This document shows positions 18,519 to 26,690 of a stretch of DNA of 64,000 nucleotides, one piece after another (the first letter of the stretch is position 1; every line of letters begins with the position of its first letter). Both the position numbers and the translations under genes were made by a program. The DNA comes from Photobacterium toruni (GTDB lineage Bacteria > Pseudomonadota > Gammaproteobacteria > Enterobacterales > Vibrionaceae), in contig NZ_AP024854.1 of the NCBI RefSeq assembly GCF_024529955.1, positions 2,480,001-2,544,000 on the forward strand, read 5' to 3'. The notes below the pieces were generated by a model that saw nothing but the letters and a program-made list of their open reading frames with translations, was not told the origin of the DNA and did no database searches.

Positions 18519-20978
18519 TTAGATACCTCGCTTCCAACCTAATGTACGCATTAAATCAGCAAATACACCAGCTGCAGTCACTTCAGTACCTGCGCCATAA
18601 CCACGTAACACTAGTGGAATTGGTTGGTAATAGCGGCTATAAAACGCCAGTGCATTTTCACCATCTTTAATTTTAAACATTGGATCATCTGGGTTAACCG
18701 CAACAATTTTAACATTACAATTACCGTTATCAATCTCACCGACATAACGTAATACTTTATCTTCTTTTGCTGCTTCTGCTGCTAATTCAGCAAAATAAGC
18801 ATCAGCTTGTGGTAACCGTGCCATAAATTCATCAACAGATCCTGATGCATCAAAACCCGGTGGTAATGCTTGCTCAACCACAACATCTTCAAGTTCTAAT
18901 TCTAACCCTGCTTCACGGGCTAAAATCAACAACTTACGGGCAACATCCATACCCGAAAGATCATCACGTGCATCTGGCTCAGTAAAGCCATTATTACGCG
19001 CAACAGTCGTTGCTTCACTAAAACTCATACCATCATCTAACTTGCCAAAAATATAAGACAGAGAGCCAGATAAAATACCGGAGAAACGTACTAATTCATC
19101 ACCCGCGGCCAGTAAGTTTTGTAAGTTTTCAATAACGGGTAAACCAGCACCAACGGTAGTGTCATACATAAATTTACGATGACCGACTCGCGCAGCTTGA
19201 CGCAACTGTTGGTAGTACGCCATGCTGGCTGTATTGGCTTTTTTATTGGGTGTAATAACGTGAAAACCTGCCGCTAAGTAATCAGCGTATTGCTCTGCAA
19301 TGGTTTGATCAGACGTACAATCAATAATAACCGGATTAATAATATGGTTATGGCGGACTAATTCAACCATACGCTGTAACTGAAGTGGTTCATTCACCGC
19401 TCCCATCAGATCACGCCAGCTATCAAGCATAAAGCCATTACTTTCAAGTAATAAGCCTTTACTGTTAGCCATACCACAGACACGAATCACAATCCCTTTT
19501 TGAGCGAGTTTTTGTTGCTGACGGTGAATTTGGTCGATCAGCTCGCCACCAACGCCCCCAACACCCACCACAAATACATCTAACGTATGCTGGCTATTAA
19601 ATAAGTTTTCATGACAGGCTTTAACCGCCTCAGAAACTTTGTTTTGTGGAATAACTGCGGAGATAGCACGCTCAGAAGAGCCTTGGGCAATTGCTACAAT
19701 ATTGACATCTACCTCAGCCAATGCAGTGAAGAAACGAGATGCAATACCATGAGAAGTTCGCATACCATCGCCCACTAACGTCACAATCGATAAATCATCA
19801 CTAAACTCAACAGGCTCAAGTAAACCTTCTTTTAATTCAAGTTCAAAGCTGGCAATTAATGCTGCTCTAGCTGCAACTTTATCAGCGGTTTCAATACAGA
19901 AACTAATGCTGTATTCAGATGATGACTGAGTGATCAATACCACTGATACACCTGCGGTCGACATAGCACCAAAGACCCTAGCAGCCATACCAACCATCCC
20001 TTTCATTCCAGGCCCTGAAACGTTGACCATGGTTAGATCTTTTAAGGTGGTGATCCCTTTGATATCCAGCTTATCTTCGCCAGTATCTTGACCAATTAAG
20101 GTGCCAGCACCTTGAGGATTAAAGCTATTTTTAATCAAGCAAGGGATCTGAAATTGTGCAATAGGTGCTATCGTTTTTGGATGTAAAACAGATGCTCCAA
20201 AATAAGATAATTCCATCGCTTCTTGATAACTTAACGATTTCAATAATCGAGCATCAGGAACCAGCCGTGGATCGCAGCTATAAACGCCATCAACATCAGT
20301 CCAAATTTCACAACAATCAGCACGTAAACAAGCCGCTAAAACCGCCGCTGAATAGTCAGAACCATTACGTCCTAATGTGACTAACTCTCCTCGAGAATTA
20401 CCCGCAGTAAAACCAGGCATAATACAAACATGTCCCGTCGGCAATGGATTATTAATAAAATTCTGCGTTGAAATCTCAATATCGACATGGGCTTCAAGGT
20501 AATTACCATCAGCATGTAAATAGTGTAACGGGTCAATCAAACTAGCAGCTTGACCTTTAGCTTCTAATAACGACTTCATTGTCGCAATCGATAACCGCTC
20601 ACCTTTACTGATTACTTTGGCGTACACATTATCAGGGCATAATCCTAATAATCTGATTCCATGTACATATTGCTGTAATTGCTCAATAGTTGTTGCTAAT
20701 TTTGCCTCTAATAATTGTTGGTCAAAAGCCGGCTCAAGTACTTTAAGACCGGTAAATAGTTCATTAAATACACTCTCTAGGGTCACTATTTGTTGAGTGG
20801 CATTACCTGTAGTCACAGCACTTTCAATCACTGCGACTAAATTATTAGTTACTTTTCCGGGTGCTGACAACACCACTGCAACTTCGCCTTGTTTTGCATT
20901 ACTGGCAATAATATCTGCCGCTCTTAAAAATCGTTCTGCATCTGCTAGTGACGATCCGCCAAATTTAAATACTCGCAT
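18519..20978 (-). CDS. thrA: Bifunctional aspartokinase I / homoserine dehydrogenase I
   Basis: Catalyses the first and third steps of threonine synthesis. The 819-residue protein begins [17 protein letters not shown], the aspartokinase signature KFGGSS. The kinase domain runs to about residue 300, followed by paired ACT domains for threonine feedback (segments [19 protein letters not shown] and [12 protein letters not shown]). The dehydrogenase half begins near 460 with the NAD(P)-binding [13 protein letters not shown] and holds [20 protein letters not shown]. Length equals the E. coli fusion. Transcription is controlled by the thrL attenuator upstream. Confidence 0.97.
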   Translation of the reverse strand: MRVFKFGGSSLADAERFLRAADIIASNAKQGEVAVVLSAPGKVTNNLVAVIESAVTTGNATQQIVTLESVFNELFTGLKVLEPAFDQQLLEAKLATTIEQLQQYVHGIRLLGLCPDNVYAKVISKGERLSIATMKSLLEAKGQAASLIDPLHYLHADGNYLEAHVDIEISTQNFINNPLPTGHVCIMPGFTAGNSRGELVTLGRNGSDYSAAVLAACLRADCCEIWTDVDGVYSCDPRLVPDARLLKSLSYQEAMELSYFGASVLHPKTIAPIAQFQIPCLIKNSFNPQGAGTLIGQDTGEDKLDIKGITTLKDLTMVNVSGPGMKGMVGMAARVFGAMSTAGVSVVLITQSSSEYSISFCIETADKVAARAALIASFELELKEGLLEPVEFSDDLSIVTLVGDGMRTSHGIASRFFTALAEVDVNIVAIAQGSSERAISAVIPQNKVSEAVKACHENLFNSQHTLDVFVVGVGGVGGELIDQIHRQQQKLAQKGIVIRVCGMANSKGLLLESNGFMLDSWRDLMGAVNEPLQLQRMVELVRHNHIINPVIIDCTSDQTIAEQYADYLAAGFHVITPNKKANTASMAYYQQLRQAARVGHRKFMYDTTVGAGLPVIENLQNLLAAGDELVRFSGILSGSLSYIFGKLDDGMSFSEATTVARNNGFTEPDARDDLSGMDVARKLLILAREAGLELELEDVVVEQALPPGFDASGSVDEFMARLPQADAYFAELAAEAAKEDKVLRYVGEIDNGNCNVKIVAVNPDDPMFKIKDGENALAFYSRYYQPIPLVLRGYGAGTEVTAAGVFADLMRTLGWKRGI

Positions 20979-21052
20979 TCCCTACTCCTGAGTGGTCATC
21001 CTGAACTATTTGTCGACAACAAATATTACTCAACATTGATAAATTTAAATTT

Positions 21053-21088
21053 AAAAAAAAGCCCGCAGCTCTTTTATGAGTTGCGGGC
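21053..21088 (-). terminator. thr operon attenuator
   Basis: On the minus strand GCCCGCAACTC can pair with GAGCTGCGGGC (one mismatch), followed by eight T: an intrinsic terminator about 75 nt before thrA. TGCGGGC at the end of thrL (21112-21118) can instead pair with GCCCGCA of the first arm, forming the antiterminator when the ribosome stalls in the Thr/Ile codons. This is the established E. coli mechanism, and every element is in place. Confidence 0.95.
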
Positions 21089-21108
21089 TTGTTATAATTT
21101 TGCGTATA

Positions 21109-21186
21109 TCAGCCCGCACCAACACCGGTAATGTTAATGGTAATAATCATGGTTGTGGTGATAGTTATACGGGATATATTTGCCAT
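21109..21186 (-). CDS. thrL: thr operon leader peptide
   Basis: A 25-codon reading frame from ATG 21186 to TGA at 21111-21109. The peptide holds 6 Thr and 7 Ile, clustered in RITITTTMIITINIT, and ends GVGAG, like E. coli ThrL (which ends GNGAG). Translation monitors charged tRNA-Thr and tRNA-Ile. The stop codon lies about 21 nt before the terminator hairpin. AAGAGAAA upstream is a modest ribosome site. A shorter start at the internal Met is possible but would remove half of the control codons. Confidence 0.93.
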   Translation of the reverse strand: MANISRITITTTMIITINITGVGAG

Positions 21187-21406
21187 AACTGCAATTTCTC
21201 TTTATACGCTGTTACCTTACGATTACATGGATCGTAATATATAGTCAATAAAGTTTTTACAATTATCACATAATAATTACCTGGTCTTATCGGCTCAGCA
21301 CACGTATTTTAACGCTCAAAAAAACAACAATAATATTTGCAGTACGCTACAGAGCATTGCATAGTAAATAATAGTGAATAAAATTATCATCATTAAGGAC
21401 TGACTG

Positions 21407-23158
21407 ATGAGTGCAGCGATGGAATCACTGATAGCGCATACGATTTTACAAGGCTCTGATGCCATGTTCGGCCGTTTTCTTGACGTAACAGCCGAAGCTC
21501 AACAACGATTTGAGCACCAACAGTGGGCTAAAATCCATCAAGCATTAAAAACCCGAATCAGTTTTTATGATCATCACGTTGAATTAGTGACTAACCAAAT
21601 TCAAATTATGTTGGGTGGTCAATATGCAAATCAGATATGCCTAATCGCGGTAAAATTAGCTTACCAAGATTTACTCGTTGATTATCCACGTTATGATATT
21701 GCGGAAAGTTTTTTTAATTCTGTTTACTGCCGCATTTTCAAACACCGTAATATTAACCGCGATAATATCTTCGTTCACAGCTCACAACAGCACCGAATTC
21801 CCACATATCCTAGTACATTAACCCGTCATTATCGTGTTCAAACAACAATCGCGGCAATGATAGAAAGAATGCTCGATGATCAACCATTTACTTTAGAGTG
21901 GAATGATAAACAACGAGACATTCAACTGCTTGTTAACCATTTAAAAACCGAACTAGGATCCGATCTTGATTCACAACTAACCTTAGAGCAAATTCGTGAA
22001 CCTTTTTATCGAAATAAAGCCGCTTATTTAGTGGGAAAACTCACTTTTTCAAATGGGAAATCACGCCCTTTAGTCTTACCAATACTCAATCAAAATGGTC
22101 AATTATTACTGGATGCGGGTATCTGTAACGTTAATGATGTCAGTGTTATTTTTGGATTTGCCCGTTCTTATTTCATGGTTTACAGCCCAGCACCCGCAGC
22201 GTTAGTGCGCTTTTTATCCCAACTGTTACCCAATAAAAATTTAGCCGAACTCTATACTGCCATTGGGTGTCAAAAACATGGAAAAACAGAATTTTATCGC
22301 CAATTTTTGAATCATTTAGAACACTCAGACGACCAATTTATTATCGCTCCAGGAATAAAAGGCATGGTAATGTCCGTGTTTACATTACCGTCTTATGACT
22401 TTGTTTTTAAAATAATTAAAGATAAATTCGCCCCACAAAAAGACATTAGTCCGCAAGTTGTTAAACAAAAATATCAACTGGTAAAAGAACATGATCGTGT
22501 TGGTAGAATGGCCGATACACAAGAATATCGTCATTTTAGCTTTCCACGTCATCGATTTAGCGATGAACTCATTCAAGAGCTACTTACTATCGCCCCTTCC
22601 ATCGTGACCCTTACCGATAATGAAGTCATTATTGAACACCTGTATATGGAACGGCGAATGATCCCATTTAATATCTACATTGAAACAGCCAATGATGCTG
22701 ACCTCCGCCATGCTGTAAATGAATATGGTAACGCAATTAAACAATTAGCCGCCGCTAATATATTTCCAGGTGACATGCTATTTAAGAACTTCGGCGTAAC
22801 CCGCCATAAACGCGTGGTGTTTTATGACTATGATGAAATTACTTATATGAGTGAAATGAACTTTAGAAAGATTCCAGCTGCGCGTTATCCTGAAGATGAA
22901 ATGGCTGCTGAACCTTGGTATAGCGTTGGAATTAATGATGTTTTTCCAGAAGAATTTCGTACCTTTTTACTGATCAACCCTAAAGTAAGAGCTCTATTTA
23001 ATGAGTTACATCAAGATCTGTTTGAGGCCAGCTATTGGCAGCATTTGCAGAATAATATCAATCAAGAACTATATCCTGATGTTTTTCCCTATCAAAATCG
23101 TCATCGACTACATATTAATATTAACAAAGACAATACTAACAAAGATGATCTTAACTAA
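21407..23158 (+). CDS. aceK: Isocitrate dehydrogenase kinase/phosphatase
   Basis: A bifunctional enzyme that phosphorylates and dephosphorylates isocitrate dehydrogenase, steering isocitrate into the glyoxylate shunt during growth on acetate or fatty acids. The 583-residue protein has the AceK ATP-binding segment [20 protein letters not shown] near residue 313, and later [17 protein letters not shown] and [12 protein letters not shown], the catalytic and metal-binding segments. The start ATG 21407 follows AAGGACTG. In E. coli it is the last gene of aceBAK, but here no aceB or aceA is adjacent, so it has its own promoter. Confidence 0.96.
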   Translation: MSAAMESLIAHTILQGSDAMFGRFLDVTAEAQQRFEHQQWAKIHQALKTRISFYDHHVELVTNQIQIMLGGQYANQICLIAVKLAYQDLLVDYPRYDIAESFFNSVYCRIFKHRNINRDNIFVHSSQQHRIPTYPSTLTRHYRVQTTIAAMIERMLDDQPFTLEWNDKQRDIQLLVNHLKTELGSDLDSQLTLEQIREPFYRNKAAYLVGKLTFSNGKSRPLVLPILNQNGQLLLDAGICNVNDVSVIFGFARSYFMVYSPAPAALVRFLSQLLPNKNLAELYTAIGCQKHGKTEFYRQFLNHLEHSDDQFIIAPGIKGMVMSVFTLPSYDFVFKIIKDKFAPQKDISPQVVKQKYQLVKEHDRVGRMADTQEYRHFSFPRHRFSDELIQELLTIAPSIVTLTDNEVIIEHLYMERRMIPFNIYIETANDADLRHAVNEYGNAIKQLAAANIFPGDMLFKNFGVTRHKRVVFYDYDEITYMSEMNFRKIPAARYPEDEMAAEPWYSVGINDVFPEEFRTFLLINPKVRALFNELHQDLFEASYWQHLQNNINQELYPDVFPYQNRHRLHININKDNTNKDDLN

Positions 23159-23304
23159 CGCTTGTAATAAACAGGAAAATTGCGGCTAAATTGTGGCTAT
23201 TATCATGTAATACGCCACTTGATGAATATTTATCACTTATAACACTTACACCGAACGCTATATGGCCTATCATTTTAAATAATGTCGATGTGATAGGAAT
23301 AAGT

Positions 23305-23781
23305 ATGATCAAATATTGTGTAAGTATAGTGGGATTACTTACTTTTTTAATGATGCCAATAACGGCATCAGCGGCAGCCGTGATTGAAACAAACTTAACG
23401 TATGATGGAGGCAAAAAACTAACATCAGGATGGTTTTTATCATCGCAATCACATCAGCAAAGTTTTGATATATGGCAAATAGACAGCGGTTATGCTTACT
23501 CAGTCACTGATAATACCCAACTGTATGTTAGCACTCATTTAACAACTAGCACTGATTCTCAACCAGCATCTAGTGGATTAGCTTCTGGAGTGAAATATAG
23601 CGTATCACCGCGAATCAGTATAAATAGTGCTATCACTTCAGAAACAGTGAATAACCAAACGACCTTAGGACTAGAACTGAGTAGTCAATATGATGTATCT
23701 CAAAAAGTTAATGTACGGGCAACCGTTGATTATGCTGAACTTGAAAAAATCATTGAGCTAGGATTAGGATTCAGTTTTTAA
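23305..23781 (+). CDS. Small secreted protein, probable outer-membrane beta-barrel
   Basis: Not assigned to a named family. I chose ATG 23305 because AGGAA stands 7 nt upstream and the product then begins with a clean signal peptide (MIKYCVSIVGLLTFLMMPITASA); the open frame extends back to 23191 without family sense. The mature part, about 135 residues, has alternating polar/hydrophobic strands, many Ser/Thr/Asn, and ends in phenylalanine (GLGFSF), typical of outer-membrane barrel proteins recognised by BAM. Such a size would fit a small 6-8-strand barrel. Its last 18 nt overlap the 3' end of the convergent RraA-like gene. Confidence 0.7.
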   Translation: MIKYCVSIVGLLTFLMMPITASAAAVIETNLTYDGGKKLTSGWFLSSQSHQQSFDIWQIDSGYAYSVTDNTQLYVSTHLTTSTDSQPASSGLASGVKYSVSPRISINSAITSETVNNQTTLGLELSSQYDVSQKVNVRATVDYAELEKIIELGLGFSF

Positions 23782-24267
23782 TACATTTAAATCTAGCTCT
23801 TTATTTGCCAAAATAATGCCATTTAAATCTGCATAAATATAATCATTTGGGTAGATTAGAGTATCTGCAATATTTAATACGACATTATCGTCACCCATTT
23901 GACGCTTATCCGTTTTTATTGGACACGCAGCAAGAGCTTTAATGCCTAATGGTAATTGTGCCAATGTCTCAACATCTCTGATAGCACCATTAACAACAAT
24001 TCCCTGCCAATTATTATTTATGGCTAATAATGCCAGCTGATCACCTAATAATGCGCGTCGACAACTGCCATGGCCATCAATAAACAGAACTTTACCACCA
24101 CCATCAATTGATAATAGATTACGCACTAAGCTATTATCTTCAAAACAGCGTAGTGTCACTATTTGTCCCCAAAAAGGTGTTTTACAACCATAATCGCGTA
24201 ATGTTAGCGGTAATAAACGAACATCTTCTGCATAGTAATCACATAAGTCTGGTAATAAATCCTTCAT
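23764..24267 (-). CDS. RraA-like protein (RNase E regulator / oxo-acid aldolase fold)
   Basis: A member of the RraA/dimethylmenaquinone-methyltransferase-like fold. The product is 167 residues from ATG 24267, preceded by GGGAGAAAG. Family motifs: GGGKVLFIDGHGSCRRALLG, then WQGIVVNGAIRDVETLAQL and YADLNGIILA. It keeps the Arg-Asp pair (AIRDV) that metal-dependent aldolase members use, where RNase-E-binding E. coli RraA has AVRQV. So it could be a 4-hydroxy-4-methyl-2-oxoglutarate aldolase-like enzyme rather than true RraA. An IS1595 element sits 82 bp upstream and may have displaced its promoter. Confidence 0.8.
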   Translation of the reverse strand: MKDLLPDLCDYYAEDVRLLPLTLRDYGCKTPFWGQIVTLRCFEDNSLVRNLLSIDGGGKVLFIDGHGSCRRALLGDQLALLAINNNWQGIVVNGAIRDVETLAQLPLGIKALAACPIKTDKRQMGDDNVVLNIADTLIYPNDYIYADLNGIILANKELDLNVLKTES

Positions 24268-24341
24268 TAGCTTTCTCCCATCACGATAAAACAAATAAAA
24301 AAAGACAAAATTGACCGTATTTCTCAACCATAATGACTATA

Positions 24342-24349
24342 TTAATTTA
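24342..24349. repeat. Left 8-bp target-site duplication of the insertion sequence
   Basis: TTAATTTA directly flanks the left inverted repeat and is identical to the copy at 25376-25383. Confidence 0.9.
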
Positions 24350-25375
24350 CCTGATTACCACCGAGACTCAGCCAGCGTTAATAATTTCTCTGGCATCGGT
24401 GGTGATTTTGCACCACATTTAATTAGCGTATTGAATATATCTTCAACTCGAAACCGATAATTAAATCGAAAACAGAATTCACCAAGATAACGAGGAATAT
24501 GCTTTTCTCTAATTGCGTGATATGTCCCTTTTATCGAATTTTTAACGTTACCAATCATGGTATCGACCCAATAAAATGCAGCTTCATATTGGTGAAGTTC
24601 TTTACCATTTTTTGGTAATGAACCATGAATAATATCTGCTGCTAACAGACCATTAAAACAGGGTAAACCATCTGATATGACTAACGTTTTTTCTTGTAAA
24701 TGCTTTTTAGCCCAATCTATAATTTCTTGTTTTTTAAAACAAGAAACAACACTTAGCCGCATATAAATAGGATGACCTTCTTCATTCAAAGAGATCGCTG
24801 ATACAAAAGGTGTTTTACCTTTGGCACCACGTCCTCGCTTTCCTTTTTGTTTACCTCCAATATATGCATCATCCAATTGCACGATATTGCCTAACTTTCG
24901 ATTATCATCATGCTCTTTCATCACTTGCATGAGCTTATGTTTTATTCGCCATGCTGCGTTATAAGAAACCCCTAATTTACGCTTTAGCTCTAATGCTGAA
25001 ATACTGTTTTTATCTTGTGTGATGAGATAAATAGCTAAAAACCAAGTAGTTAACGGTAATTTTGAATGGGAAAATAAAGTACCTGCCGTCAATGATGTCT
25101 GATGGTGACACTTATTACATTGATATAATGACCGCGATTTAAGTTCACAATAACTTTTAGAAGCACAGGTAGGGCAAACGTAACCATTTTTCCATCGAAT
25201 ATTAAATAAACGCTCTCTACATTGAATTTCTGTCCCATACATTTGCATAAATTCGGGTATAGAAAAGCCTTTCTGAAATTGGATTGAATTCTTAGGCATA
25301 ACGTCACTCCTATACTTCAATATCTTAAAGTATAGGAGATAATTTAACAGTGGCTGTTAAATAGTGGTAATCAGG
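24350..25375. mobile_element. Complete IS1595-family insertion sequence, 1026 bp
   Basis: Bounded by perfect 12-bp terminal inverted repeats (CCTGATTACCAC at 24350-24361 and its complement at 25364-25375) and by identical 8-bp target duplications, the duplication length known for IS1595. It holds one intact transposase gene, whose stop codon lies within the left repeat. Intact ends and duplications indicate a fairly recent transposition. It separates the RraA-like gene from the arcA control region. Confidence 0.93.
24355..25299 (-). CDS. IS1595-family (ISXO2-like) transposase
   Basis: 314 residues from ATG 25299, with AGGAGTGACG placed well upstream. An N-terminal zinc ribbon (CPTC and, further on, CNKC) precedes a helical segment and the ISXO2-like DDE domain. 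The first Asp lies in VQLDDAYIGGKQKG, a second acidic position in LVISDGLPCFN, and a later His/Asn region ends in GNVKNSIKGTYHAIREKHIP, typical of the family. The frame is uninterrupted, so the protein may be active. The stop codon overlaps the terminal inverted repeat. Confidence 0.93.
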   Translation of the reverse strand: MPKNSIQFQKGFSIPEFMQMYGTEIQCRERLFNIRWKNGYVCPTCASKSYCELKSRSLYQCNKCHHQTSLTAGTLFSHSKLPLTTWFLAIYLITQDKNSISALELKRKLGVSYNAAWRIKHKLMQVMKEHDDNRKLGNIVQLDDAYIGGKQKGKRGRGAKGKTPFVSAISLNEEGHPIYMRLSVVSCFKKQEIIDWAKKHLQEKTLVISDGLPCFNGLLAADIIHGSLPKNGKELHQYEAAFYWVDTMIGNVKNSIKGTYHAIREKHIPRYLGEFCFRFNYRFRVEDIFNTLIKCGAKSPPMPEKLLTLAESRW

Positions 25376-25383
25376 TTAATTTA
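25376..25383. repeat. Right 8-bp target-site duplication of the insertion sequence
   Basis: TTAATTTA, identical to 24342-24349. Confidence 0.9.
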
Positions 25384-25616
25384 TGAGATCTTTTTTACTG
25401 ATATCTCGCACCCATAATGAGTGCCAACCCTAACTGATACTGTTACAATATTTAGAGAAAGATGAACTATATGTTGTGTTTTTTATTATCGTTAAGTTTA
25501 AATATTAGTCAATGGTATTAGATTTTGTATCTTATGATTACTAGCATGACACTTTTTATCTACTTAGATATAAAAGTTAACTAAACTTTGAATATAACAA
25601 CTGCTTTTTTCGCTGT

Positions 25617-25630
25617 TTGATATAAATCAA
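25617..25630 (+). promoter_or_regulatory. FNR box upstream of arcA
   Basis: TTGATATAAATCAA is a perfect match to TTGAT-N4-ATCAA. A start site about 41 bp downstream (near 25665) would give a leader of about 245 nt; TCAAAT at 25652-25657 is a weak candidate -10. FNR activation of arcA is established in E. coli. Confidence 0.8.
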
Positions 25631-25696
25631 CAAATATATAAATAATCGACATCAAATAAGCTCTCCACATTGTTAGCGAGCTGTTAAGTGAATACA

Positions 25697-25806
25697 ATTG
25701 TTACATTATCAGGGAGATTGTAGCCAGCACCCCAAGCTTTATGGGGGATTTCAACATCTAAGACATGTTGAATGAAAGGATGGTGTACCACATAGGTTGT
25801 AACAAT
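25697..25806 (+). ncRNA. Predicted folded leader element of arcA
   Basis: Three helices found by eye. A closing stem of 9 bp (ATTGTTACA 25697-25705 with TGTAACAAT 25798-25806) encloses two hairpins: CCCCA/TGGGG (25730-25746) and TTCAACAT/ATGTTGAA (25750-25772). If transcription starts near 25665, this fold is inside the arcA 5' UTR, ending about 100 nt before the ATG. No ligand or regulator is known to me. The 525 nt between the insertion sequence and arcA hold no other gene. Confidence 0.4.
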
Positions 25807-25908
25807 AAAGTGTTTATTTGAACATTTTGCCTATATGTGAATTTTTTTATAGAATTTAACTATTCTGTGATTAACCAGATTTAGTTTCTGATATTAGGTA
25901 CTGCCAAA

Positions 25909-26628
25909 ATGCAAACCCCTCACATTCTGATTGTAGAAGACGAGCACGTAACACGTAACACCCTGAAAAGTATTTTTGAAGCAGAGGGTTATACTGTATT
26001 CGAAGCAAATGATGGCGCAGAAATGCACCAAATGCTTTCTGAAAACCCTGTGCATCTAGTTATTATGGATATTAATCTTCCAGGAAAGAATGGTCTTCTA
26101 CTTGCTCGTGAGCTTCGCGAACAAGGTGATATGGCATTAATGTTCTTAACAGGCCGTGATAACGAAGTTGATAAAATTTTAGGTCTTGAAATTGGTGCTG
26201 ATGATTACATCACAAAACCATTCAACCCGCGTGAATTAACTATTCGTGCGCGTAACCTATTAACTCGAGCAATGAACCAAGGTCTTCCAACTGAAGATAA
26301 AAAATTGGTTGAGCGTTACGAGTTCAATGGTTGGTCATTAGAAATCAATAGCCGTTCTTTAGTTAGCCCAAGTGGTGAACAATTCAAATTACCGCGTTCT
26401 GAGTTTCGTGCTCTGCTGCACTTCTGTGAGAACCCAGGTAAAATTCAAACACGCGCTGATTTACTAAAGAAAATGACGGGTCGTGAGCTTAAGCCACATG
26501 ATCGTACTGTTGATGTAACTATTCGTCGCATCCGTAAGCATTTTGAATCAGTTGCAGATACTCCAGAAATTATTGCAACTATTCATGGTGAAGGTTACCG
26601 CTTTTGTGGTGATTTAGGCGAAGAGTAA
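25909..26628 (+). CDS. arcA: Aerobic respiration response regulator ArcA
   Basis: An OmpR-family regulator that represses aerobic respiratory genes and activates fermentative ones when phosphorylated by ArcB. The 239-residue protein begins [20 protein letters not shown], nearly identical to E. coli. Receiver domain 1-120 with the phosphoacceptor Asp54 in VIMDINLPG and the conserved Lys in [11 protein letters not shown]; winged-helix domain from about 135, with [15 protein letters not shown] as the recognition region. It is convergent with its cognate kinase gene arcB; in E. coli the two are unlinked. A shared bidirectional terminator separates them. Confidence 0.98.
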   Translation: MQTPHILIVEDEHVTRNTLKSIFEAEGYTVFEANDGAEMHQMLSENPVHLVIMDINLPGKNGLLLARELREQGDMALMFLTGRDNEVDKILGLEIGADDYITKPFNPRELTIRARNLLTRAMNQGLPTEDKKLVERYEFNGWSLEINSRSLVSPSGEQFKLPRSEFRALLHFCENPGKIQTRADLLKKMTGRELKPHDRTVDVTIRRIRKHFESVADTPEIIATIHGEGYRFCGDLGEE

Positions 26629-26654
26629 TCTCTTTTCCCAGCTAACAGTAAAAC

Positions 26655-26682
26655 AAAAAGGCGACCAATGGTCGCCTTTTTT
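26655..26682. terminator. Bidirectional terminator between arcA and arcB
   Basis: AAAAGGCGACC pairs with GGTCGCCTTTT around a 3-nt loop, flanked by A and T runs, between convergent genes. Confidence 0.88.
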
Positions 26683-26690
26683 ATTGCTCA

